Assembly: GCA_024867545.1 (NCBI GenBank)
Contig: JANFNE010000007.1
Location: forward strand, 1,116,001-1,180,000
Length of the DNA stretch: 64,000 nt
DNA from: Phytopythium helicoides
Taxonomy: Eukaryota; Oomycota; Peronosporomycetes; Pythiales; Pythiaceae
Reading direction: 5' to 3'
The notes beneath the pieces are model-generated. The model did not search any database, was not told the origin of the DNA, and saw nothing but the letters and a program-made list of their open reading frames with translations. How positions within the stretch are numbered: position 1 is the stretch's first letter; each line of letters starts with the position of its first letter. A program made the translations under genes and the position numbers. This document shows, piece after piece, positions 50,861 to 60,200 of the stretch.

Positions 50861-52188
50861 ATGGACGAGAAGCGCGTTTTGCTCCGCCAGGTGCTCAAGA
50901 CGCAGTCGTACAGGCTCATCTGGTTGGTCTCGAGCCTCTGGCAGCACAATTGCCAAAAGGCAAAACCTGTTGACTGATATGCATTTGCTGCCTTCCTTTC
51001 AGGAGGAAGACGGTGGTGACGCTCGCGTACATGCCAGAGCGCGTGTCCAAGCGCCGAGAGTTCATGCGGCCGGTGTTGGTGGCGGACCGCTCGAGTGCGG
51101 GTGGAGACTGCACGATCATCGCGCTCGACGGTCAAGAGAAGCAGAAGATTCGAGTTCGACTGGTGGCTCCAACACGGCAAGATGCGAGTTCGAATGTATT
51201 TGTGCTGCGCTTTGGATCGAGCCCGACGATTCTGAGGTTCCGCGCACCGAATGTGGAGGTGTATGAGAAATGGACGACTGCGATCATCGCGGCTATCGGG
51301 TCGGGGCATGAGCATCCAAGTGCTTTAGTGGACTCGTGTGATCGGTGCTGTATCGTTCAGTCGGACTACCAGCATATTTTGGATGAAGAAGCAAAAGCCG
51401 AAGATAATCCGAAGGAGTACGGCGGCAGCGCTGACAACGCATTGGCATTACCTGTCGTTGTAGGTACGGCGACAGAGACGCTGGCTGTGCCGGCAGACTC
51501 GATCCCAAGTGGGCGATGGTCGTACTCCAGCTCAGCAAAAACCGCTTACCGAGTTTGTGCGGATGCAGCTGCGCTCAGCTTCCACGTTCACCGAGCATTG
51601 ATTCGAGGCGACTACACGGAAAAGTGGACCATGGAGGCTCGCAAGAACATGCTCCTCCGTATCAACGCCGCCTCGCTGCGAGTGGCTGATTGGAACATTG
51701 AGAGTGTGCTCTCGGTAATGCGTCTGCGAGCCATCCGCACGTTCTACCCTACGTTCGATGTCTTCGGCGATACGAAGCGCATTGTGCGGAAGCAAGCTGA
51801 CGCATTCGTCATCATGTGCACGAATTTTCACCAGAACGTCTTTGTCATTGCAGATGTTGGCGGCGATTGTGCGCGAACAGACTCCAGGTTTAAGATCGAC
51901 AGCGACGGGTGTAGCTGTCACATTTGTATCTCCAAGTTCCGCGTGTACTCCCCACTTTATGACCACCAGGGTCAGCGGATGCGAGCACTCGAGTGGGTGC
52001 AGCGTCTTTCAGGGGAGGTCCTCAAGGCGCAACGCTGCCCCGTGGTCGTGCATGCTAAAGACCAGAACATTTGCTCCCTGCTGCGCTTCTCGGAGCTTCA
52101 GTTCAAGCCCAGTAGCAAGAGCCAAAGCAGTCGCACCGCGATCGAGCTTACGAGCTCCTTCGTGGAGCAGTACGTCAAACAGACATGA
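50861..52188 (+). CDS. PH-domain-like protein
   Basis: The model is join(50861..50922, 51003..52188), 415 residues. The 80-nt intron (GTTGGT...TTTCAG) rejoins the frame as SYRLIW|RKTVVTLAY. The N-terminal ~120 residues look like a PH/PH-like fold ending in the amphipathic helix (VFVLRFGSSPTILRFRAPN, VEVYEKWTTAIIAAI). A Cys-containing linker (VDSCDRCCIV) follows. The remaining ~250 residues form an unrecognised, apparently globular region (LRVADWNIESVLSVMRLRAI, NVFVIADVGGDCARTDSRFK). The likely role is membrane phosphoinositide or protein binding. The C-terminal domain is not identified. It is convergent with the second AAAP transporter. Confidence 0.65.
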
Positions 52189-52333
52189 CTCGAAAAGAGA
52201 GTAGCCTCTTGGTGAGAGAAAGCGAAAACCCTGGTTTTGGTTTGCTGAGACATCGAATGGCCACGAAATCTAGTGGCATGGAAAACGCATTAGCTGAACT
52301 GGTTCGTAGCTACCTAATCGCCACAGCCCCTAA

Positions 52334-53716
52334 TCATGCGAAAATGTCGGTGATCACGACGGCGCTGGTGATAGTCATGACGCCAACAAGGGCAACCAGA
52401 GCTGTAGCTCTGAAGAGCTTGAAGTAGTTCTCCCACGGAGGGCAAATGAGCAGGAAGATGACGACTGGGATTGCGTAGCAGACGCATAGCGCGCCCGTGG
52501 CGCCCACTAGCGAGAAAACTGTCTCGACACCTGGAACATAGAGTGCAACCGCAACTTGAGTCATCAAGAGCACTCCCACGATCACAGCCCGTTCAAAAAG
52601 GCCAGTTGCGGTGCCATTCTTCTGCGGCCGAAAGCAAAGGTCTTCCACGACGGCTCGGAGCGGGTAGAAGTGGACAGGGTACGAGACGGCTACGATGAGG
52701 AATACGGCGACAAGAGGCACATTCATCGCGCTGTCGTTCTGGAGATTAAGCAGGATGTTTCCCTTAATGGCGTCTCCGGGGTAGATGGAGGTTGCACACA
52801 AGCCGAATACCATATAAAGCCCAGCGCACAAACCTGCAGAACCGACAATGCACTTGGCGAGGCGACTTCGAGTGACTTGTAGGCTTCCACTAGGGTCGGT
52901 TTCTCGCAATTCGACAAACAAAGGTAGAAGGTTCAGCTGCATGGTGAAAGCAAAGTTGTAGATGGACAGGGCCTTTGTCAGGCTGACGAAGTTGCTGTCC
53001 GAGTCCGAGTTCGCATCCATTGACGCCATGGCGTCGTGGCTTGTAGATGAATCGGTTGTCGTCGTCGACGGAAATGCGGCTCGATATCCGACGGCACCGA
53101 TGAGCACCAGCACTAGCAAGAAACTGAGGTAGTTCACCACCTTGAGCGCTGAGAGCTTTTGCAGCAGACACAGCGGGAACACCATCATCGCGAATATCGC
53201 GCACAGCACCAGAACTGCGGCGTCTTGACTGACCTCACCAAACACCAGCTCGAGCACATGAGGCGTCAAGTCTCGCACGACTTGGATGTTACCGATCGTT
53301 CCTCCATAGACGTTTCCAGCCGTCACGAACGCCGCCGCGTAGCCGAGCGCCTTGCCACCTGCGCGGGTCGCGAGCTCCTGCAGACTGGCGAACTTGTCTC
53401 CTGGTCGGGTCTCGTAAGGCTTGTCGGACTCTTCCTGCTTGGCGGCCTTGACCTGCGCCTGCAGCAGCGCGAGCGATGTGCTGCCCATGCCGATGGCCAC
53501 CGCGCAAATGCCGACGACGCACTGCTCGGGCGGCAGCAGCGCGAACGTGTAGGGGATGGAGAGCACTCCCGTGCCCACGACGGACATGAGGAAGCCCATG
53601 TACACGTGCGCCCTAGCGGTCCACGCGCGCCTGGCGGTCGCTACCTTCATCTCCTGCGACTGCAGCAGCGACGGCAGCGTGGCGCGGCCCACGGGCGTGT
53701 CTCCGACCACGAACAT
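52334..53716 (-). CDS. AAAP-family amino-acid transporter, second copy
   Basis: The protein has 460 residues from ATG 53716 (MFVVGDTPVGRATL). The first helix is GFLMSVVGTGVLSIPYTFAL, the same signature as the 42120 gene, followed by about ten more helices (VVGICAVAIGMGSTSLALLQ, LGYAAAFVTAGNVYGGTIGN, SLVGATGALCVCYAIPVVIF). The two transporters share loop motifs (GNILLNLxND in both; SIYNxAFxMxLNLLPLF here versus the 42120 equivalent), so they are paralogs. They differ clearly elsewhere, implying an older duplication. The expected role is amino-acid transport across the plasma or vacuolar membrane. It neighbours the SemiSWEET cluster, giving a local set of nutrient carriers. Confidence 0.85.
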   Translation of the reverse strand: MFVVGDTPVGRATLPSLLQSQEMKVATARRAWTARAHVYMGFLMSVVGTGVLSIPYTFALLPPEQCVVGICAVAIGMGSTSLALLQAQVKAAKQEESDKPYETRPGDKFASLQELATRAGGKALGYAAAFVTAGNVYGGTIGNIQVVRDLTPHVLELVFGEVSQDAAVLVLCAIFAMMVFPLCLLQKLSALKVVNYLSFLLVLVLIGAVGYRAAFPSTTTTDSSTSHDAMASMDANSDSDSNFVSLTKALSIYNFAFTMQLNLLPLFVELRETDPSGSLQVTRSRLAKCIVGSAGLCAGLYMVFGLCATSIYPGDAIKGNILLNLQNDSAMNVPLVAVFLIVAVSYPVHFYPLRAVVEDLCFRPQKNGTATGLFERAVIVGVLLMTQVAVALYVPGVETVFSLVGATGALCVCYAIPVVIFLLICPPWENYFKLFRATALVALVGVMTITSAVVITDIFA

Positions 53717-54126
53717 GGCTGCAGCTTGATTCGGCAACTTGTGCTCGAGCTGGTTGAATGCAGAGTGGCCTGCCACACGCTGGTTGCCGAACCAAGAAGA
53801 CAGGCCATGGAGGCAGGTTTCCCCCGTCGAGTCCGGCGCTGCATGTTGATGGATTTGTCGGCGAGGTGACGAAGATGTCGAGGTGCGAGGAAAGTTGTTG
53901 GGTTTTGGGGCGGTCCTGCGGTCGAGGAATGTGGCTGAGCGGCGGTGCAGCTGGGATTGCTGCAGGCTTCAATGCCGCGACGGCGCTGTGATCGACCGGT
54001 CGAGTCGACCACCTCGGTGGATTCATGATGACTCCATGTGGAAAGTTGCTACAACGGCTCGCATCGGATTTCAACACTTTACTTCCCTACGCAGGACTGC
54101 TACAGACATACGGCTAGCTAGTGAGC
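53717..54126. other. intergenic
   Basis: About 410 bp upstream of the AAAP start and downstream of the first SemiSWEET-like gene. No coding signal. Confidence 0.4.
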
Positions 54127-54501
54127 TCACTTGGGCGTGAGCATCATGTTGTACTTGTATGCTGCGATGGTGGGGGACGGCGGCGGGCCCGTGGTGTTCT
54201 TTTGCGGCTCGCCAGCCTCGAGGTCCGCGCAATCGTCCTCGAGGCGCTCGTAGCGGCACTTGAGCGCGAGCAGCAGCAGACCGCCGGCCAGCTCGAGCAG
54301 CACGGGGATGTATATTGGCCAGAGGCCCTCGGCGAGTCCGTAGACGGCCACGAGCAGCAGCCCGAGCACGTAGAGGAGCTGGAAGGAGCGGCTGATGTCC
54401 TTGGCACTGCGCGTCCGCAGCACCTTGAAAATCTGCGGCACCAGCGACGCCGAGATGAGGAACGAGCCCACGAGGCCCAGCAGGTCGAGCGATAGCGTCA
54501 T
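54127..54501 (-). CDS. SemiSWEET-like (MtN3/PQ-loop) transporter, most diverged copy
   Basis: The protein has 124 residues from ATG 54501 (MTLSLDLLGLVGSF). It has one triple-helix bundle. TM1 carries the PQ motif (FLISASLVPQIFKVLRTRSA), then KDISRSFQLLYVLGLLLVAV (TM2) and WPIYIPVLLELAGGLLLLAL (TM3). A charged tail ends in MMLTPK. Length and topology match bacterial-type SemiSWEETs (3 TM) rather than 7-TM eukaryotic SWEETs, so it would have to dimerise to form a sugar pathway. It is the outermost of four same-strand paralogs. Confidence 0.75.
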   Translation of the reverse strand: MTLSLDLLGLVGSFLISASLVPQIFKVLRTRSAKDISRSFQLLYVLGLLLVAVYGLAEGLWPIYIPVLLELAGGLLLLALKCRYERLEDDCADLEAGEPQKNTTGPPPSPTIAAYKYNMMLTPK

Positions 54502-54890
54502 CGTCGTCGGGTCGTGCGCTGGAGGCGGCGGGTATTCAAGTGAGCGCTGGGCCGGCAGCTACCGCGGCAGCTTCGACATGGCTGGTGGCGACCTCTGCCA
54601 CATTCTTCTACGCTTTTTGGTCACCGGCTCGCGATCCCCCTAATCCAGCAACTGGAAGTCAGTTTGCATTGGTTGTTGTAGGAACTGGGAGACCCCAAGT
54701 AGCAACTGCGGGAGAATGCGCGCTTCCACCCTCAGCAGAAACGGTCGAAAATGGCATGTGCAATGGGAGAAGCTCGGGAGGTAATGGAAGCAAGCGGCGG
54801 GAGGCGGAGATGGAGGTGATGAGGTCTACTAGGTGTCACTGTTTTAAACTAGATAGGGTCTGAAGCTGCGCGGGCTCGCTGTGAGGGATG
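54502..54890. other. intergenic within SemiSWEET array
   Basis: 389 bp. No ORF of interest. Promoter of the 54501 gene and 3' UTR of the next. Confidence 0.4.
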
Positions 54891-55259
54891 CTAGGGCGTG
54901 CGCAGCGCGCTGAAGCGCTTGGCGGCAGGGGACTCGAGCGCGACGGCGCTGGCGACGTCGATCTCGGGGCTGGCGCCCTCCTGCGCGAGCTTGTCGGCGC
55001 GGCGGTCGTAGTAGAGCTTCATGGCGAGCATGGTCACGGCGGCGGCCATCTCGATCGTCGCGGGGATGTAGATGGGCCACAGGTCCTCTCCGAAGCCGTA
55101 GAGCAGAATCATGGCGAGCCCAGTGATGTACAGCGACTGGAACGACAGACTGATGTCCTTGGCGCTCTTGGTGCGGTACACCTTGTACATTTGCGGCACG
55201 AGAGAGCTCGAGATCACGAAGGATCCCATCATGCCGATGATCTTGTACGCCTCCGACAT
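54891..55259 (-). CDS. SemiSWEET-like transporter, copy 2
   Basis: The protein has 122 residues from ATG 55259 (MSEAYKIIGMMGSF). TM1 contains VISSSLVPQMYKVYRTKSAK (PQ motif plus the R-T-K-S-x-K-D-I-S loop). TM2 is SLYITGLAMILLYGFGEDLW and TM3 IPATIEMAAAVTMLAMKLYY. A short acidic tail ends in FSALRTP. It is highly similar to the two genes to its right (SPxxK...S-x-LxTP tails shared) and more distant from the 54127 gene. It would act as a dimeric sugar uniporter in a cellular membrane. The substrate is unknown. Confidence 0.75.
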   Translation of the reverse strand: MSEAYKIIGMMGSFVISSSLVPQMYKVYRTKSAKDISLSFQSLYITGLAMILLYGFGEDLWPIYIPATIEMAAAVTMLAMKLYYDRRADKLAQEGASPEIDVASAVALESPAAKRFSALRTP

Positions 55260-55897
55260 GGTGGGTGGTCGAACGACGGAGAATTCACAGGCTTGAGCGG
55301 TGCGCGGCGACTTGGAGAATGGCGAACGCGGCGAGCGAGCGACCTGTCAAGCTCGCGCGAACTCATTCACAGTCGTTGCGGCGTCGCGGGTTGAGTGGCC
55401 ACCACTTGTCCAGAGACCGTGCGGTGTGGCGGGGCTGATGACAAAATCGGAGGGTTTGTCTCATTGGGCAGCAGTGCTCGTGAATCGGACCTCCACGGCG
55501 AACCACCATCGGCTCGGGCGGCAGCCACTTCTTCCTGGAGTCAATGATGCGTTCTAGAAAGCTCCAACAACAGGGCGTGCTGCAAGGAGTGAAAGTTGGT
55601 CAGAGTGTGAGGAAAGTATGGGACGTTGGCAATTAGAGGGGAGAGCGTGCGGCGCTTGAACAAACTGCAAGCGCTGTCTATGAAAGGAAGGATTTACCAG
55701 GCGAACGAGGACAACTCGTCTAAGCACACGAACGCAGCAGATCTAAAAATACTATGCCAGAATCTGCTATTGATAACGCTGACTTTCGGCCCTTTTTGTC
55801 ACTCCAAAATGCAGTGATTGCGGGACGATCGCCACAGGCAATCACCGAAGTGCGCGCGCTCAGGTTGACCGCGTTGCACTTTGCGGGAGTGGAGATT
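55260..55897. other. intergenic within SemiSWEET array
   Basis: About 640 bp with short ORFs only. Nothing recognised. Confidence 0.4.
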
Positions 55898-56254
55898 TCA
55901 TGGAGTCTGGAGCGTGCTGAGGTGCTTGGTCATCGGTGAACCGGAGACGAAATCGTTCTCAGGGCTCACGTCTTCGTGCGAGGTTATGACGCGGTAGCGG
56001 TCGAAATAGAGCTTCATGGCCAGCATGGTCACGCCCGCCACCATTTCTAGCGTCGCGGGGATGTAGATTGGCCACAGGTCCTCACCGAAGCCGTAGAGCA
56101 GAATCATGGCGAGCCCAATAACGTAGAGCAACTGGAACATCAGACTAATGTCTTTGGCGCTCTTGGTGCGGTACACCTTGTACATTTGCGGCACGAGGGA
56201 GCTTGAGATCACGAAAGACCCCATCATGCCGATAATCCTGTACGCCTCCGTCAT
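55898..56254 (-). CDS. SemiSWEET-like transporter, copy 3
   Basis: The protein has 118 residues from ATG 56254 (MTEAYRIIGMMGSF). The frame is open upstream to 56452 with another Met, but that extension (VDDERTMIVDSTTQVARDE...) is not shared by the other copies. The three helices and PQ loop match copies 2 and 4 (SLVPQMYKVYRTKSAKDIS, FGEDLWPIYIPATLEMVAG). The tail is SPMTKHLSTLQTP. It is a single-bundle member of the MtN3 family. Confidence 0.75.
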   Translation of the reverse strand: MTEAYRIIGMMGSFVISSSLVPQMYKVYRTKSAKDISLMFQLLYVIGLAMILLYGFGEDLWPIYIPATLEMVAGVTMLAMKLYFDRYRVITSHEDVSPENDFVSGSPMTKHLSTLQTP

Positions 56255-56541
56255 GGCGATGCTGTCGACAGCGAGCTCGTTGAAACTGGGCTGGGCTGGG
56301 CAGGACGCCGGGAGTTTGGGAATGAGTAGCCGACATTTCGGCTCCTCGAATGTTGTCTCGTCTCTTGCGACCTGGGTGGTGCTGTCCACAATCATCGTCC
56401 TTTCATCATCGACAATTCCTTCAACACGTACAAGGGAGACCAACCCTGACATCTTCGCCTCGTGGTCAACGATTGTGGATTTTTGCTTGGACGGACACAG
56501 ACGCCGTTCAACCCTTTGAACATCAAAACACTACCCTGTAT
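56255..56541. other. intergenic within SemiSWEET array
   Basis: About 290 bp. It partly contains the open but probably untranslated upstream frame of copy 3. Confidence 0.35.
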
Positions 56542-56898
56542 TCACGGCGTTTGAAGGATGCTAAATCCCTTGGTGGCTGGCGACTGCGGAGCGAGGTCGA
56601 TCTCGGGGCTTTCGCCGTCCTGTGCAAGCTTGTCAGCGCGACGATCGTAGTAGAGCTTCATGACGAGCATCGTGACGACGGCGGCCATCTCGATGATGGC
56701 TGGGATGTAAATCGGCCACAAGCCCTCTCCAAAGCCGTAGAGCAGGATCATGGCGAGTCCGGCAATGTATAGCGACTGGAAGAGTAGACTGATGTCCTTG
56801 GCGCTCTTGGTGCGGTAAAGCTTGTGCATCTGCGGCACGAGCGAGCTCGAAATGACAAACGACCCCATCATACCGATGATGTTGTACGCTTCGGTCAT
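56542..56898 (-). CDS. SemiSWEET-like transporter, copy 4
   Basis: The protein has 118 residues from ATG 56898 (MTEAYNIIGMMGSF). TM1/PQ loop is SLVPQMHKLYRTKSAKDIS, TM2 SLYIAGLAMILLYGFGEGLW, TM3 IPAIIEMAAVVTMLVMKLYY. The tail RRADKLAQDGESPEIDL is nearly that of copy 2, pointing to recent duplication or gene conversion. It is divergent from the EF-hand gene 300 bp away. Confidence 0.75.
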   Translation of the reverse strand: MTEAYNIIGMMGSFVISSSLVPQMHKLYRTKSAKDISLLFQSLYIAGLAMILLYGFGEGLWPIYIPAIIEMAAVVTMLVMKLYYDRRADKLAQDGESPEIDLAPQSPATKGFSILQTP

Positions 56899-57205
56899 GG
56901 CTGCTTGGTGGATCTGCTCAGGACTTGACGAGTTCGGAAATGACCCGTCAATCCATGGTGCACGCAGCTCGCCGCACCCTTCATGCGCGCTTGATCGCGG
57001 GACGACAGCTCCTGGCAATCACGGCTGTCCAGCAAATTCGCACTTAGGACATTGAGTTCGGTGCGCAATCTAGAAAGCGTCTGCACGCAGAGAAACGTCT
57101 GCATGTGAAGATCGAGTAAAGGCAGCGGCATACAAAGTCCAAGTCGAGTCGGATTTCCCCAAGCCGAGAAAGGACGGGGGCAACGGACGCTTGGAGGCGA
57201 CGACC
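56899..57205. promoter_or_regulatory. divergent promoter region
   Basis: About 300 bp between the SemiSWEET copy 4 start (-) and the EF-hand gene start (+). No coding pattern. No element assigned. Confidence 0.35.
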
Positions 57206-60200
57206 ATGGACGCTGCCGCGCACGCCGTGACGCTGGCGCACGGCGACGAGCGCTGCGAGCTGCTCGTGTACGCGGGCATCTCGGTGGCGGAGCTGCGCAG
57301 CTGCGTGGGCGCGGGCTTCTCGCGGCTGGCGGGCGCGCCGGCCGTGGCGCTGCGCCACGCGGAGCTCGGCGTCTTCTACCCGCTCTCGCTGCTCAGCCGC
57401 GCGCCCGCCATGTTCCAGGACGCCGTCTACGAGGTCGTGGCCGAGGGCGACCCGCTCGCGGGCGCCAGGCCCTCGACGGCGGCGCGGCGCCACCACCGCC
57501 GCCGGCACGCGCACGGCGCTCGCAAGAACGGAGTCCGCGCCAGGCGCGCGGAGGACTCGGAGGTCGCACCGGCTACCACGGCGGACGAGGCCGACGAAGG
57601 CTTTGACGACGAGCACGAGATGGAGGGCGAGGAGAAGGAGGAGGACGAGGACGAGGACGAGTTCATTCGCGAGATCGACCTCACGGACTTTGAGCTGCCC
57701 ATGCTTGTCAACGTGTTCACCCAGGCGTGTCCGACGGGCGCGCTCGACCGCGCATCCTTCGACCGCTGCCTGGAGAAGATCCTTTCACAGGTGCGCCTTT
57801 TTGGGGGAGCAACGGTTTTGTCATTTGTGCTCATGCTAACGCCAATGCGTGCATTTAGTCCGGCCGGTATGATCCGCAGGCGCGGAAAATGTTCATGCAG
57901 CTATTTCACATCTTTGAGCGCCGTAGTCGGCGACCTGATGTTGTCGACGTGGCCGAGTTTCTTGGCGGCGTGTCCGTGTTCGCCTGTGGGGAGCGCGACG
58001 AGAAGATCCGCCTCACGTTCGAGCTCTACGACAGCGATAGCGACGGATTCATCTCCAAGAGCGAGATGACCAAGTACCTCACCGCTGTGTACCTGGTCAT
58101 CAGTGAGACGTCTCCCGAGCTTTTCCAGCAAAACAAGTATGTATCTCTGGGTAGTGGCGGATGCTATTCGACACCACTACTTACCCTTGTGTTCGTTGGT
58201 CTGTTTGTTTGACAGGGTCGAGCCTGCAGAGCTGGGGGTGATCACAGCACAGCAATGCTTTGCGGAATCAGTGCTCAACAGTGAAGGGAAACTGTCTTAC
58301 GATGCCTTTCGTGAATGGTATTCTAAACCTGGACCGTCGCATCTCGTAGCGTCAGGAGCCTTTCGACCACCTACTGTCCAGGTAAATGGGAGTGCCACTG
58401 TCGGTTCTGCACCGCCTAGCCGATATCCTTTGACCAATCTGGCAACATTGCGCGAAGCGACTGGTCTCTCTACGTTGCGCGCGCACGATCTCTTTTCTAT
58501 CTTCAGCCCATCTGTGAACAATGGAGGCGTTCTGACCAAGGATGCTTTCAAGCAGACATTCTTTTCGCTTTTACGGAAACAGAACCGCGTGCCAACTCGA
58601 GAAATTGTGAGCTTTCTCGATCGCTTGTTTGCAACACTCGACCTGAATGACGACGGAACGGTAGACTACGTGGAGCTCTGCAGTGGGCTGTCTATCCTGT
58701 GTGGCGGTACCAGCGAAGACAAAGTTGCCGCTGCATTTTCTCTCTTTGATGCAGACGGAGATGGATTCATCACTCCCGACGAGATGGAGACATATTTGGC
58801 GTCGGTTTTCGCCGTGATGTACGAAGCAGATCCTCTGATTGCGGTTCAACCGGGAATGATTGATGCGCGGTCACTGGCTCACTACACAGCGCTGCAGGCA
58901 TTTGCAGATGCCGATAAAAATCGCGACGGGAAACTGTCTTTAGAAGAGTTTCGAAAATGGTACTCACCTCCGACAATGTTCGCGCATCAGCAGGGGATTA
59001 GTCAACCCTTTCTCCCACCGACCAGTGCCGCACTGCACCCGATGCAAGTACCACTAAATCATTCGCAGACGCTTTCGGCTATTGACTACGTCGGCTCCAT
59101 CACTGGCTTGCGCAGCCGGAAACCGAGTGATGTGTTTGAGTTCATCGCTGCAAAGGTGAACGACGACGGCGTACTATCTCGCGATAGTTTTTTCGCAGTG
59201 TTTAACCAACTAGTTAAGGATGAAAGCGGAGGGCGGAGGCGGCAGTTGAGCCCTCAAGAAGAAGCCCACCTGAAGCACGTGCTGGAAACCATTTTCAACG
59301 AGTTTGATACAGACCACGACGGTTTTGTGGACTTCTGTGAGCTTTCCAGCGGTATCTCGATTTTGTGTGGTGGGTCGAACGATGATAAAGTCAAGGCGGC
59401 GTTTGCACTATTCGACATTAACCAAGACGGCTTTATCTCACGGGAGGAGATGGAGACCTACCTCGCATCTGTGTTCCGCACTGTGTTTGCAACTTCTCCG
59501 GGCACTGCCCAACAGTTCCACAATGTGTCGCCCGAACAACTCGCACAACTCACAACAGCCGACGCTTTTGACGACGCTGATGTGAACAACGATGGCAGAT
59601 TAAGCTACGAGGAGTTCACGAAATGGTACGCTTCACAAGGAGGAATTCTACAGCACTCATCACCAGCTCCAAGCGCCCCAAGTATCCAATCTCAGGGGCA
59701 ATCGAAAGCGCCGCCGCCTCGTCGCATGATCTCGACAACGTCACGTGGCGCGTTGCAAGAGATGAAAGAGCTGACGAACCTCGGATCGTACGACGTAAAC
59801 GATATTTTCGAGTTTTTCCGAGCGTCAGCAGACAAGGACGGCAACGTCACCCAGGCAATTTTCTTCCGATGCTTCAACAAGCTGCTCGCAAAAGAAGGTG
59901 CGGTAGATCGTCGAATGCAGGCTCGAACGCAGCAGCTCCTGCAGGAGTTGTTTGATTTGTTTGATACAGATCGGAACGGAACTATTGATGTTCAGGAGCT
60001 TGGTGCGGGGCTGTCGATTTTGTGTGGAGGAAAAGTTGAGGACAAGGCGCAGTCCCTGTTCACGTTGTATGACATCAATCATGACGGGTACATTTCTCCG
60101 GACGAGATGGACGCATACCTGACAGCGGTCTTCAAGGTCATGTACAAGGCATCCCCAGATCTGTATTCACAGACGCAGATGACGCCTGAGCAGCTGGCCC

